Source: Spirochaetota bacterium
Lineage (GTDB): Bacteria > Spirochaetota > UBA12135 > COTS27 > JAFLEE01
Assembly (NCBI GenBank): GCA_017302015.1
Contig: JAFLEE010000023.1
Coordinates: forward strand, 1-61,461
Length of the DNA stretch: 61,461 bases
Direction of reading: 5' to 3'
This document shows, piece by piece, positions 16,974 through 26,108 of the stretch. A model generated the notes under the pieces. It searched no databases, was not told the DNA's origin, and worked only from the letters and a program-made list of their open reading frames with translations. Position 1 is the first letter of the stretch. The number at the start of each line of letters is the position of its first letter. The position numbers and the translations under genes are program-made.

Positions 16974-17531
16974 CTACGCCGCCTTTTCGATCTTACCGAC
17001 CATCACCCCCTTGATGCGGAGCCGGTCGGTTTCGACCCAGATGGGAGCCATCTGGTCATTGCAGGGTCGAAGTTCTGTTTTCGCCCCGTGGATGAAGACC
17101 CGCTTGAGGGTGGCGTCGCCGTCGACCATGACGACGGCGATCTGCCCCGCGCTGGCCTCGGCGGTGCGGCGGAAGAGGATGAGGTCGCCATCGTCGATGC
17201 CCGCCCCCACCATGGACTCGCCCCGGATCTGGAGGGCGAAAAGATTCTCGTCGCCGTGCATGCTGAAAGCCGCCGCCTCGCCCGCCGGGGAGCGCCCCCG
17301 GCCGGAATGCCCACGGATCTGGCTCCGCTTTACGGTCAGTCGGACCCCCGAACGCTCGCCCGTTTCGGTCAAAACCCCGGCGGGCACGGTGCCCCAGAAG
17401 GGGATATCGATGGCATCCCTGGACGGGGTGACCGGTTCGCGGGTGGACCCGGCGGTCGGGGGCCCGAAAGCCCCGCCGGGCCCCAGGGCATCTAGATTGA
17501 TGGTGTGTTCACGCAGTTCGATTTTGGCCAT
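16974..17531 (-). CDS. S24 (LexA/UmuD-type) autoprotease without recognisable HTH
   Basis: 185 residues; start at 17531 with GGGAGG five bases upstream. The C-terminal half is an S24 peptidase domain: the nucleophile serine lies in IRGESMVGAGIDDGDLILF and the general-base lysine in MVDGDATLKRVFI. A possible Ala-Gly cleavage site sits in IPFWGTVPAGVLTE. LexA normally begins with a ~65-residue winged helix; here the first ~50 residues are Gly/Pro/Thr-rich and show no helix-turn-helix. This makes it more like UmuD, though it is longer and no umuC is adjacent. It may be a SOS-type or phage-type regulator that lost DNA binding. Confidence 0.78.
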   Translation of the reverse strand: MAKIELREHTINLDALGPGGAFGPPTAGSTREPVTPSRDAIDIPFWGTVPAGVLTETGERSGVRLTVKRSQIRGHSGRGRSPAGEAAAFSMHGDENLFALQIRGESMVGAGIDDGDLILFRRTAEASAGQIAVVMVDGDATLKRVFIHGAKTELRPCNDQMAPIWVETDRLRIKGVMVGKIEKAA

Positions 17532-17720
17532 AAAACCTCCCAATAGAACCGGGATTATAGGGCCCATTCAGGACAGAAATTGTCCCGGGGGGCCAAACGC
17601 TCCGGCATAAGCCTTCAATAAACGACGAAGGAAATCCACTAAATGATGCTACGATTATCCAAAACTCTTACCACCGGGGCAGGTGCGCGGGCGACTGCCA
17701 CCGCCTCCAAGGAAGCCGCC

Positions 17721-18188
17721 ATGATCAAACGCATCGTGATCGCACTCTCCATCATCGCCTTAAGCGCCCCGCTCTTCGGCCAGACCGTCGATGACCGGAA
17801 AAAGAAGGCCGAGTCCTTGGTGCGGAAGGCCTCCGCGGCCTGCAAAGAACAGGGGCAAGAGAAGGCGTTCGCCGCCATCAACGACAAGAAGGGCCCCTTC
17901 ACCGAGGGCGAATACTACATCTTCGTCTACGATCTAGACGGCATCTGCCAGGCCCATGGTTTGCAGCCCGAGAAAATCGGCAAGGCCCTCATCGACCTGA
18001 AAGACATCAACGGCTACCCCTACATGATGCATTTCGTGCGCACCGCCAAGGGCGAGAAGGGGGAGGGCTGGGTGGATTACGTCCAGAAGAACCCCACCAC
18101 CGGCAAACCGCAGAAAAAAACCTCCTTCATCCTCCGGGTGCCGGGGAAGAACTTCTTCATGGGTTGCGGCACCTATCTCAACGACTGA
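17721..18188 (+). CDS. Secreted single-Cache sensory domain protein
   Basis: 155 residues from the ATG at 17721 (AAGGA upstream), with a signal peptide MIKRIVIALSIIALSAPLFGQ. The mature protein is a single Cache_2-type domain: EGEYYIFVYDLDGICQAHG, then KDINGYPYMMHFV, GEGWVDYVQKNPTTGKPQKK and FMGCGTYLND. Such domains bind small ligands such as organic acids and normally form part of a receptor. Here the domain is released into the periplasm alone, nine bases before a chemotaxis receptor gene. A binding-protein role feeding the receptor is inferred. Confidence 0.85.
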   Translation: MIKRIVIALSIIALSAPLFGQTVDDRKKKAESLVRKASAACKEQGQEKAFAAINDKKGPFTEGEYYIFVYDLDGICQAHGLQPEKIGKALIDLKDINGYPYMMHFVRTAKGEKGEGWVDYVQKNPTTGKPQKKTSFILRVPGKNFFMGCGTYLND

Positions 18189-18197
18189 AACCCGCCC

Positions 18198-20189
18198 ATG
18201 CGCATGAGCCCCGCGGCACAGGCGGAGACCCCCATGCATGAACCGATCGTTCGCCCCGCCGTGGCCGTAAGCGGCGGGAGCGCCGCCGCCATTCCGCTCC
18301 TCTCCTCGGTGCGGGCGCGCATCCTCCTCATGATCGCGGGGGCCTTCTTCGTGGCGATGCTGGTCGTCGGCGCCATCACGTGGTCGTCCCTCAACCGCAT
18401 GGCCACGGGCATGCTCAAGCGGCAATTCTCCGCCCAACTCGACGTGATCATGGAGCAGCTCCAGAAGAAGAACGCCGACCTGGAACTCACGGGCCTCGCC
18501 GACGATTTCCGCGCGGGGTTCCAGGCCAGCCTGCTGGCGGATTTCCGCTCCCTCTACCTGAAGACCAATGCCCAGGCCGTCTTCCCCTTCATCCTCGATG
18601 CCAAGGGCGTCGTGGTGCTCCACCCCAAACTCCCCAAGGGCGACACCAGCCTCACCGAGCTCCCCTTCATCCGCGCCATGACGGCCCAGGAGAACGGCAC
18701 CCAGGAATACGAGTACGGCGGCGCGAGCAAGTTCATGGAATACCGCCGCTTCGGCCCCTGGAACTGGATCGTGGGCATGACCGCGGAACGCTCGGTCTTC
18801 ACCCGCGAGACGGGGTTCATCCTCGCCTCCCTCGTCGCGGCGCTCCTCCTCGTCACCCTCGGGGCCCTCGCCCTCTGCCTCGTGGTGCTGCGCCGCATCA
18901 TGCGCCCCCTCGGCGTGGTCAACCGGCGCATGCACGAGATCGCCGACGGCGAGGGCGATTTCACCCGGCGCATCCACCTCGCCTCCCGCGACGAGTTCGG
19001 CTCCCTCTCCCAGAGTTTCGACCGCTTCATCGACTCCATCCAGAAGATCCTCCTCTCCACCCGCGATAACCTGCGGGCCACCCGCGCCAGTTCCGAGACC
19101 CTCGCCGAAGACGTCTCCTTCAGCGCCGCGGCGGTGAGTTCCATGACCCGCAGCCTCGACGCCATCGAGAAGAGCGTCGACGAGCAATTCGCGCTGGTGC
19201 AGAAGACCGAGGGCGGCAACCGCCAGGTGCAGGAACGCGCCCTCGCCATGGCCGAGCGCATCCAGGGCCTCCTCGGTCGGACCTCCGAACTCCAGGCCCT
19301 CATCCAGGGCAATTCCGCCAGCGTCAACGAGATGGCCGCCTCCATCGAGGAGATGACGGCCACCATCGGCAGCGTCCACGGCGTGGCCCAGAAGGCCAAC
19401 GAGGCCGCCCAGGGGCTCTCCGCCCTCTCCGAGAAGGGCCAGGCCACCCTCTCGCGCACCAACAGCAATATGGCCCGGGTGCTCTCGGCCGTCGGCCAGA
19501 TCGATTCCTTCGTGGTCGTCATCACGGGGGTCGCCTCCCAAACCAACCTGCTCGCCATGAACGCCGCCATCGAGGCCGCCCATGCCGGCGAGCACGGCAA
19601 GGGTTTCGCCGTGGTGGCGGAGGAGATCCGCAAACTCTCCGACATGGCCAACGAGCAGGCCATCGACGCGCGCCGGAGCCTGAAAGACATGGAAGACCAG
19701 ATCAAACGCACCGCGCAGGACCTCGGCGAGACGGTGGCGGGCTTCACGACGGTCTCCTCCGAATCCAAGAAGATCCTCGCCGTGGTGCACCAGGTCGAGC
19801 AGGCCACCGAGGAGCAGACCACCGGCGCCCGGGAGATGCTCTCGGCCATGGCGTCGATCACCGAGGCCACCACCTCGATCAAGGCCTCCTACGACGAGGT
19901 CGACGGCGCCCTCAAGGGCATGGGCGCCGATTTCCGGGCCTTCGATTCCATCACCAAGGAGACCGAGGCCTCCATCGCCCAACTCACCAAGATCTCCGGC
20001 GAGATCCGCGGCAGCCTCGAAACCATCGCCCGGGGCGCCGGCGAGATCGACAAGGCCACCCACGATATCCTCTCCCTCACCCGGGCGACCGTCGAATCCG
20101 TGGGCACGCTCGAGGCCGAGGTGACCCGGCATAAACTCGAGGATTCCGGAGAAGGCGCCGGGCGGGCGCTCACGCCGGTCTCCGGTTGA
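18198..20189 (+). CDS. Methyl-accepting chemotaxis protein
   Basis: 663 residues. Layout: cytoplasmic tail, TM1 at about 43-62, a periplasmic Cache-like domain ([32 protein letters not shown]) to about 205, TM2 at about 207-228, HAMP at about 229-282, then a long helical signalling domain. The signalling hairpin is diagnostic: [18 protein letters not shown] followed by [15 protein letters not shown]. It should report ligand binding to CheW/CheA and act on the flagellar motor. It is probably co-transcribed with the upstream secreted Cache protein. No che genes are in the window. Confidence 0.95.
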   Translation: MRMSPAAQAETPMHEPIVRPAVAVSGGSAAAIPLLSSVRARILLMIAGAFFVAMLVVGAITWSSLNRMATGMLKRQFSAQLDVIMEQLQKKNADLELTGLADDFRAGFQASLLADFRSLYLKTNAQAVFPFILDAKGVVVLHPKLPKGDTSLTELPFIRAMTAQENGTQEYEYGGASKFMEYRRFGPWNWIVGMTAERSVFTRETGFILASLVAALLLVTLGALALCLVVLRRIMRPLGVVNRRMHEIADGEGDFTRRIHLASRDEFGSLSQSFDRFIDSIQKILLSTRDNLRATRASSETLAEDVSFSAAAVSSMTRSLDAIEKSVDEQFALVQKTEGGNRQVQERALAMAERIQGLLGRTSELQALIQGNSASVNEMAASIEEMTATIGSVHGVAQKANEAAQGLSALSEKGQATLSRTNSNMARVLSAVGQIDSFVVVITGVASQTNLLAMNAAIEAAHAGEHGKGFAVVAEEIRKLSDMANEQAIDARRSLKDMEDQIKRTAQDLGETVAGFTTVSSESKKILAVVHQVEQATEEQTTGAREMLSAMASITEATTSIKASYDEVDGALKGMGADFRAFDSITKETEASIAQLTKISGEIRGSLETIARGAGEIDKATHDILSLTRATVESVGTLEAEVTRHKLEDSGEGAGRALTPVSG

Positions 20190-20465
20190 TCGTGTTCGTT
20201 CGACCCATCGGGGGAATTCCAGTCCCTTTTCGAAAAAACCGCCTTCGGCGCTCAAAGGCACTTTGAAAAACAGCGCAAGATGCTGGCGCTAAGAGATCAT
20301 GCTATTTTCAATTTAAAATGATTCTAATTTGTCAAATTCCACAATTTCGCATTTCGTTTGTCAAAATCACGGCGAGTTTACGTAGAAAAAAATACTTTTT
20401 TGTCATCTTTATACAACACGGATTCGTCTATGGTAGAATCCCGTCATCTTAATTTAGGAGTCTTC

Positions 20466-20732
20466 ATGAAGAAGATCGCATTGTCGATTCTGATCGCCGG
20501 TTTTGCGGCGTCCTGTACCTCCATCCACCCGGTCGCCGGCGCGACGGGCAAAGTCGGCGCGAAAGTGGGCGAAGCGAAATGCACGAGCGTTCTCTATATG
20601 CCCGCCGTCGGCGAAGCCGGTGTCGCCAACGCGGCCCGCGCCGCCGGGATCAGCACCGTGGGCACGGTCGACGTGAAGGTCACCTGGTGGGTCTTCGGCA
20701 TCACCTACACCACCATCGTCACCGGCGAGTAA
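20466..20732 (+). CDS. TRL-like family lipoprotein
   Basis: 88 residues. I chose the ATG at 20466 because AGGAG stands seven bases upstream. The signal MKKIALSILIAGFAASC carries a lipobox with Cys17. The mature part has the features of TRL-like proteins: GKVGEAKCTSVL near the start of the domain, AARAAGISTVGTVDVK, and an aromatic GITYTTIVTGE end. These proteins occur in Leptospira and some proteobacteria; their function is unknown. The upstream ~270 bases are AT-rich, in contrast to the surroundings, and probably hold the promoter. Confidence 0.85.
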   Translation: MKKIALSILIAGFAASCTSIHPVAGATGKVGAKVGEAKCTSVLYMPAVGEAGVANAARAAGISTVGTVDVKVTWWVFGITYTTIVTGE

Positions 20733-20747
20733 GAGCCGATTTCGTCC

Positions 20748-20774
20748 GGACCGGCGGGGTTTGCCCGCCGGTCC
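20748..20774 (+). terminator. Strong hairpin after the TRL-like gene
   Basis: GGACCGGCGGG-GTTTG-CCCGCCGGTCC is an 11-base-pair perfect stem 16 bases after the TRL-like stop codon. There is no clear T-run, so it may stabilise the message or terminate only partly before the next lipoprotein gene. Confidence 0.5.
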
Positions 20775-20793
20775 ACCCTTAAGTCAAGGTCCC

Positions 20794-21309
20794 ATGGCAA
20801 TCCCCCCCCTCGTTCGCCGCCTTCTCCTGCTCGGCCTCTTGGCCTGCCTCCCGCAATGCTCGGGCATGCAAAGCATCTACATCTTCACCGTGGGCAAAGA
20901 CACGAGCCAGTATTTCGTCCGGCCTTCCGAACTCGTCCGCCCGCCCTTGCGCGCCAGCGTCGATTTCACCGTCCGCGAGATCTCCGGAAAGATAGCCCAA
21001 GTCGCGTTCAATTTTTCCTTTCGGGGCCAGAACCTCCCGATGGTCGACGAGGCCGCATTCGAATCGCCCGGCGCCCTCCCCATTCCCGCCACGGGGATGA
21101 AACGCGTCTACTTCGACGCAGAATCCCGGGAGGTCCGCTACAACGCATTTCTCGAGCCCGCCCATTTCCTGCGGCTCATCGGGGCCTCCAACCAAGTGCT
21201 GACCGTGACCGCCCGCGGCTCGAAAACCACCTACCAAGCGACGCCCCTCTTCCGAGAGCGGATGCGGCGCGCCCGCGACCAGTTTGCCAATGCGATCCCG
21301 GCGCCGTGA
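20794..21309 (+). CDS. Predicted lipoprotein, function unknown
   Basis: 171 residues from the ATG at 20794 (AAGG upstream). A hydrophobic signal ends in GLLAC, giving a lipobox cysteine at residue 18. The mature protein is predicted beta-rich (ASVDFTVREISGKIAQVAFNF; VLTVTARGSKTTYQATPLF). I recognise no domain. It follows the TRL-like gene after a hairpin and overlaps the next lipoprotein gene by 20 bases, so the two are probably translated from one message. Confidence 0.7.
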   Translation: MAIPPLVRRLLLLGLLACLPQCSGMQSIYIFTVGKDTSQYFVRPSELVRPPLRASVDFTVREISGKIAQVAFNFSFRGQNLPMVDEAAFESPGALPIPATGMKRVYFDAESREVRYNAFLEPAHFLRLIGASNQVLTVTARGSKTTYQATPLFRERMRRARDQFANAIPAP

Positions 21310-21871
21310 CCCCCAGCGCCGGGCGATGGCCTGCGCGTGGATCTTCCTTCTCGCGGCCTCCTGTTCGCGCACGCAAGCCTCCGCGCCGCTGCCGCCCCAG
21401 ACCGCCCAATTCGGCGCCTACCACGTGAGCCTCTCCCGTTCGTGGTGGAGCAACCAATCCGAGTCGGCGGGCCCGGGGATCCGGGCGCAGAACGACGCCG
21501 TTTCCCAGAAGGTCCCGTTCCGGCTGGAGTTCGCCGCGGCCTACTCGGGTCGCCTCCAGGAGTTTCTGCTGGTTTCCCGCCTCCGCATGAAGGACGATCG
21601 GGGTATCGATGCCGGAACGATCACCAATTATCTCGAAGGCATCCTGCGCAAGCCCCGCCCCGAAGCCCCGCCGCCCCTGGCGTTCCTGCCACGCCCCGAG
21701 GGGGCCACTTGGATCATCCGGTTCTCCTCCGGATCCAACGAGGTCTATAAACTCATCGCTTGGCATGTGGACGAGCCGGACGCGCTCATGCTCGACATGG
21801 TTTCCCCGCGTGCCAGCCACCAGGAAGCGTCCTTGGCCGAGTACAGCGCCGTGCTCGAGCAGCGGTTCTAA
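21290..21871 (+). CDS. Predicted lipoprotein, function unknown
   Basis: 193 residues if it starts at the ATG at 21290; an alternative ATG at 21326 would remove an arginine-rich n-region. Neither has a good ribosome-binding site, which suggests coupling to the overlapping upstream gene. The signal MACAWIFLLAASC gives a lipobox cysteine at residue 25. The mature part is beta-rich with conserved-looking aromatic stretches (AQFGAYHVSLSRSWWSN; WIIRFSSGSNEVYKLIAW). No family recognised. Confidence 0.65.
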   Translation: MRSRRRDPQRRAMACAWIFLLAASCSRTQASAPLPPQTAQFGAYHVSLSRSWWSNQSESAGPGIRAQNDAVSQKVPFRLEFAAAYSGRLQEFLLVSRLRMKDDRGIDAGTITNYLEGILRKPRPEAPPPLAFLPRPEGATWIIRFSSGSNEVYKLIAWHVDEPDALMLDMVSPRASHQEASLAEYSAVLEQRF

Positions 21872-21952
21872 GCCCCGCGCCACACGTCGACCCGCCGCCT
21901 TGGAACTCGCTCCGCTAGGAGCCTCGAGACGGCCCCAGAGGCCGACTTGTTC

Positions 21953-23236
21953 TTAGCGGTGCGCCCGGGGCGAATGCCCCCCGGGACCCTTATGCCCGCC
22001 GCCGCCGTGGGGCCGCCCCCGCCCGCCGCCACCGCCGCGGGGGCCGTAATTCCGCCCCTGGGGCGCGAATCGCCGGTCGCGCACGGGCGGAAGCGCTTCT
22101 TCTTTCCCGGTCGGGGCATCGTGGACGCCGAAGCCCTCCACCGTTTCGCGGCGGAGTTTCTTCCCGAGGATGCGCTCGATGGCGCGGATGAGGGGCTCTT
22201 CATCGGGGGCGACGAGGGTCCACGCGGTGCCGGAGACGCCGGCGCGGCCGGTGCGCCCGATGCGGTGGATATAGTCCTCGGGGGCCACGGGCACGTCGAA
22301 GTTCACCACATGGCCGAGGGCCTCCACGTCGATGCCGCGGGAGGCGAGGTCGGTGGCCACGAGCACGCGGTACTTGCCCGACTTGAAGCCCTTGAGGGCC
22401 TCGGTGCGTTGGGCCTGGCTGCGGTTGCCGTGGATGCGCTGCGCGTTGACCCCGCGCTTCATGAGGAGTTCGGCGAGGCGGTTGGCGCGCTGCTTGGTGC
22501 GCGTGAAGACGATGGCCTGCTTCATCTCGGGGCGGCCCAGGAGTTGGATGAGGAGTTCGGCCTTGCGGTTGCCGTGCACGCTCATGAGGCCCTGGTCGAC
22601 CATGGCCGGGGGCGCCTGGCGCTCGGTCTGGATGACCTCGGGGTTCCGTAGGAGCGACGTGGCGAGGGCCTTGACCTCGGGGGGGAGCGTGGCGCTGAAG
22701 AAGAGCGTCTGGCGCTTGGCCGGGATCTTGGCGAGGATGCGCTTGATGTCGGGGAGGAAGCCCATATCGAGCATGCGGTCGGCCTCGTCGAGGACGAGGA
22801 AATCGAGGTCCTTCAGGTGCACGCCGTGGTTCATGTGGTCGAGCAGCCGCCCGGGGGTGGCGGCGATGACGTGCACGCCGCGGCGCAGGGCGGCGAGTTG
22901 GGGCCCCATGCCGACGCCCCCGTAGATCGGCGCCACCGAGAGCGCGGTGCCGGGGGTGAGTTCGAGGAAATCGTCGGCGATCTGCTGGGCGAGTTCGCGG
23001 GTGGGCGCGAGAATGAGGCAGCGCGTGCCGTTCTTCGGCTGGAGGAGCATGCGGTGGAGGATGGGCAGGAGGAACGCAGCGGTCTTGCCGCTGCCGGTCT
23101 CGGCCCCGGCCAGGAGATCGCGCCCCTCGACGGCGGCGGGGATCGAGGCGGCCTGGATGGCGGTGGGCTTGGTGAAGCCCAGGGCGTGGACATTCTTGAC
23201 GAGTTCGGGGTGGAGCCCGAGTTTATTGAAGGGCAT
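21953..23236 (-). CDS. rhlE: DEAD-box RNA helicase, RhlE-like
   Basis: 427 residues, start at 23236 after AAGGA. All core motifs are present: Q-motif region (FNKLGLHPELVKNV...PTAIQ), motif I AGAETGSGKT, PTRELAQQ, ATPGRLLDH, motif II DEAD in LVLDEADRMLDMGF, SAT in LFFSATLPPE, VATDLASRGIDVE and HRIGRTGRAG. The C-terminal ~50 residues are Gly/Arg/His-rich (GGGGGRGRPHGGGGHKG), a typical RNA-binding tail. It should unwind or remodel RNA, for example in ribosome assembly or cold response. It stands alone, convergent to the lipoprotein genes. Confidence 0.93.
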   Translation of the reverse strand: MPFNKLGLHPELVKNVHALGFTKPTAIQAASIPAAVEGRDLLAGAETGSGKTAAFLLPILHRMLLQPKNGTRCLILAPTRELAQQIADDFLELTPGTALSVAPIYGGVGMGPQLAALRRGVHVIAATPGRLLDHMNHGVHLKDLDFLVLDEADRMLDMGFLPDIKRILAKIPAKRQTLFFSATLPPEVKALATSLLRNPEVIQTERQAPPAMVDQGLMSVHGNRKAELLIQLLGRPEMKQAIVFTRTKQRANRLAELLMKRGVNAQRIHGNRSQAQRTEALKGFKSGKYRVLVATDLASRGIDVEALGHVVNFDVPVAPEDYIHRIGRTGRAGVSGTAWTLVAPDEEPLIRAIERILGKKLRRETVEGFGVHDAPTGKEEALPPVRDRRFAPQGRNYGPRGGGGGRGRPHGGGGHKGPGGHSPRAHR

Positions 23237-23397
23237 GGGAAATCCTTGTGCGGGACCCCGATGGGGACCCATCGGGGGGGGATGCGTTTAAGAGACCCTC
23301 GGGAACGGCCGCCGACCCCCCTTGGGGGATCCTCGCGCGCGTCATTCGGGTTCGGTCCCCTATTGTCGCACGGGAACGGGTTTCCTGCGAGGATCCT

Positions 23398-26094
23398 TCA
23401 CCGCGGGGGGAGGAGTTCCATCGTACCCGCGAGGAAGGCGAGGTCGCCGTCCCACCGCCCATCGGCATCGATTTCGACCTCGATGGCGTGGAGCCCCGCG
23501 GAGATCGGGCGCCCAAGGGCGGGCAGGTCTTCCCAACCGGAAGCGGCTTTGCGCCCCTTCCCGATGCTCTCCCCGTCGAGGCGCATCGACCAGGCGATGC
23601 CGGAGAGATTCTTCTCCCGCGCCAGGCAGAGCACGGGCTTCCAGGAGAGCGTCCCCGCGCGCGGGGCCCTGAAACAGAGCAGCGCGCGGCAGAGGCCGAA
23701 GTTCACGGGGACCATCCATACCCCCTCTTCGCGTCGGCCCTGGAACTCGCAAGGTGGGTGATCCGCCAAATCCTCCTTCTCGACCGCGCTGGCGGGCGGG
23801 TCGATCAGGCCGCTTTTTCCCATGACAGCGTGGGAGGAGAAGAGGAGTTCCTTGGGGGATTTGGGGCCGCTGAGCACGGGGAAGGTCGATCTGGGATCTG
23901 CGGCGCAAATCCAATCGGCGGGGGCGATCGGCTGCGGGCCGCGCGGTATGGGTCTCCCCTCCCCGCCGTCCATGAAGAGCGTGCCGTCCCCGATGCCCTC
24001 CAGGACGCACGGGGTTCCCTTCGCCCCGCCGAGGAACACTGCGACGCTCTGGCCGCGCATATAATACGAGCGGATGGATCGCCCGTGCATCGAGGAAAGA
24101 TGGGCGCAGAGGTTTGCCGGGCTCGACCTACCGTCTGCGAGGTACCAGCACGAGGGGTCCAACCCGATGGCCCCGGCCGTATCCCATGCCGGCCAATCGG
24201 GGATAGCTCCCCGGGGGAGGGCCCTCTTCGTCTTCCCCCGGATGAGGGCGTAGACGAGTTTCGCCGTAGGGGCGTTTTCGCCCGCGACCGACCGGGGGCC
24301 GCTTCCGTTCCCTTCGGTGAACTCGAGGTTCCCATCGCCATCCAACGCATACCGCGCGTCGGCGCCCTTCCCGACCAATTCCAAGGCCACGGCATCGGTC
24401 CGCTTCGCGGCGAAGCGCATTTCGCCCGAGACCCGCTGCCAGACCCGGGCTTCCTCGAAGGCCAGCCGCATGCCGAGGCGCTTCAGGGCGTTGCTTCCGT
24501 CGAAGCGCAGCGAGGGAAGCACGCCCCAACGCACGAAGGCCGGCTTGAGGTCCTGCCAATAGAAGGCGCTCGTGGGGTTGACGATATCGAGGAAGGCGAT
24601 CTTTCGGGAATAGGGGTAGAAGAGATAACTGGAGATCGGATGGGCCCGGGCCAGGAGGGGGAAGGCCACCTGCTTGGCGGGCTCGTAGATGGCCTGCCAG
24701 ACGTGGGTCTGGTGGAACCGGTCGAAGGGCAGGAGCAGGTCGGCCATGCCCTCGGCGGCGAGTTCCGCCCCCGGGGCGGCGCGACGCACCGCCTCGTGGA
24801 GTTCGCGGATGCCGTCGATGCCAGATTTTCCGCCGCGGAAGGCGCCGTCGACGTTCCAGGTCGCCGAGGTCTGCTCGAGGGAGACCACATCCACCCCGAG
24901 TTCGCGCACCAGGGCGGCGATCGTCTCCCCGTGGGCCTTTTGGAGCGCCGGGGCGAGGCCGCTCGCCATGAAATGGGGCACGCGGTCCCCCGCGTAGAAC
25001 ATCGGCTGGCCCGTCTTCTCGTCGTTAAACAGCCAGGGTTCGCATTCGGCGAAGATCCGGGAGGCCTTGGTGATGGCGGCGTAACTCGAGAGGTAGGAAA
25101 AATTGACAAAGCCGAGGCGATGGGCGGCCTCGTTCATCCCGCGGAAGCCCTCCATCGGGGTGGGCAGGTCGGGCTTGCGGCCGTAACTCTCGTCGTCGTA
25201 CCAAGTCACCGTCCAGAGGAGGGTCTTCTTGGCCTCAAGTTCCCGGGAGAGGATTTCGGCCAGGCGCGCGTTGATCGCCGCCTGCTTCCCGTCGCGCAGG
25301 GAGGGAAGCACCACGAGGGCCTGGACCGCCGACGACTTGAAGGTCTCCAAGGGCGGGAGGCCGCCGAGATAACGGGCCCGCATCCATTTCTGGAAGGGTT
25401 CCAGGGCCCGTTGATAGCCGCCGTCGAAGGACCGCAGATACCAGGTCGGCGCCTCGATGGAACTTCGGCCTGTGAACGGGGCGAAGTTTTCGGCTTCGAG
25501 GGAGACCATGAGTTCTCCGCCATTGGTCGCCAGGATCACGGATTGGTATCGGCTGGCCGGATCCTCGCTCCAGACCGCGAAACTGCCCCGTTCACCCTCG
25601 CCCACGATCACCGGGGCCTCCCATCGCCGCGGCCAGGAGAACCGCTCTTCCCGGGGGACATCCTGGGCCCGAAGCGCCAAACCGTTTCGCCCGCCCGGCA
25701 CCAGGATTTCCACCCCGCGCTTCACCTTGAACTTGAACCCGATGGCGCGCAGGTCCTTCCCCTCGCCGCGGAGGGTAAGGGCGAGGTCATCGCCGCGCTT
25801 CCCAAGGGACAACTCGATGAAGCCCCCCGGGGTGCGCCAACGCCACCCCGCCGGGGTCTCGGACCTCTCGGTGGGAAAGAGAAGATCGCCCCGGGCATTC
25901 ACCATCCAGACGGGCTGGGCGACGCCCGCGCCCAAGAATCGTTCCCCGCCACCGGGGGCATCCAATTGGACGAGGCCGAGTTCCGTGAGGCGCACCCCGT
26001 CTCCCGCGGGAACGGGCCAAGCGAGGGAGGAAAAAAAGAGCGCCAAGGCGGCGCCGCGCATCGTCAGAGCGCGAAAATCTCGGGGCTGAACCAT
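23398..26094 (-). CDS. Large secreted glycoside-hydrolase-like protein (possibly DUF6259)
   Basis: 898 residues with a signal near residues 12-30 (MRGAALALFFSSLAWPVPAGD). An N-terminal beta-sandwich-like part leads to a TIM-barrel-like core: TLLWTVTWYDDESYG, GVDVVSLEQTSATWNVDG, LAAEGMADLLLPFDRFH, AHPISSYLFYPYS. The C-terminal ~150 residues look like a beta-sandwich. The general plan resembles the DUF6259 proteins found in Verrucomicrobia-like genomes, which are taken for glycoside hydrolases of unknown substrate; I cannot confirm the family. It lies 14 bases after the GH20-like gene in the same direction, so both probably share the palindrome-controlled promoter at 29770-29798. Confidence 0.65.
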   Translation of the reverse strand: MVQPRDFRALTMRGAALALFFSSLAWPVPAGDGVRLTELGLVQLDAPGGGERFLGAGVAQPVWMVNARGDLLFPTERSETPAGWRWRTPGGFIELSLGKRGDDLALTLRGEGKDLRAIGFKFKVKRGVEILVPGGRNGLALRAQDVPREERFSWPRRWEAPVIVGEGERGSFAVWSEDPASRYQSVILATNGGELMVSLEAENFAPFTGRSSIEAPTWYLRSFDGGYQRALEPFQKWMRARYLGGLPPLETFKSSAVQALVVLPSLRDGKQAAINARLAEILSRELEAKKTLLWTVTWYDDESYGRKPDLPTPMEGFRGMNEAAHRLGFVNFSYLSSYAAITKASRIFAECEPWLFNDEKTGQPMFYAGDRVPHFMASGLAPALQKAHGETIAALVRELGVDVVSLEQTSATWNVDGAFRGGKSGIDGIRELHEAVRRAAPGAELAAEGMADLLLPFDRFHQTHVWQAIYEPAKQVAFPLLARAHPISSYLFYPYSRKIAFLDIVNPTSAFYWQDLKPAFVRWGVLPSLRFDGSNALKRLGMRLAFEEARVWQRVSGEMRFAAKRTDAVALELVGKGADARYALDGDGNLEFTEGNGSGPRSVAGENAPTAKLVYALIRGKTKRALPRGAIPDWPAWDTAGAIGLDPSCWYLADGRSSPANLCAHLSSMHGRSIRSYYMRGQSVAVFLGGAKGTPCVLEGIGDGTLFMDGGEGRPIPRGPQPIAPADWICAADPRSTFPVLSGPKSPKELLFSSHAVMGKSGLIDPPASAVEKEDLADHPPCEFQGRREEGVWMVPVNFGLCRALLCFRAPRAGTLSWKPVLCLAREKNLSGIAWSMRLDGESIGKGRKAASGWEDLPALGRPISAGLHAIEVEIDADGRWDGDLAFLAGTMELLPPR

Positions 26095-26108
26095 GGCCCC
26101 ATTTTAAC

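Noticed and set aside
16974-17531. Prophage remnant (S24 repressor)
   Set aside because: No integrase, structural or lysis genes are nearby, and the flanking genes are ordinary metabolic and sensory genes.
17934-20261. 775-residue open frame on the minus strand opposite the chemoreceptor
   Set aside because: It is a shadow frame caused by GC-rich third positions; its product is Gly/Glu/Asp/His-rich with no domain, while the plus strand encodes an unmistakable MCP.
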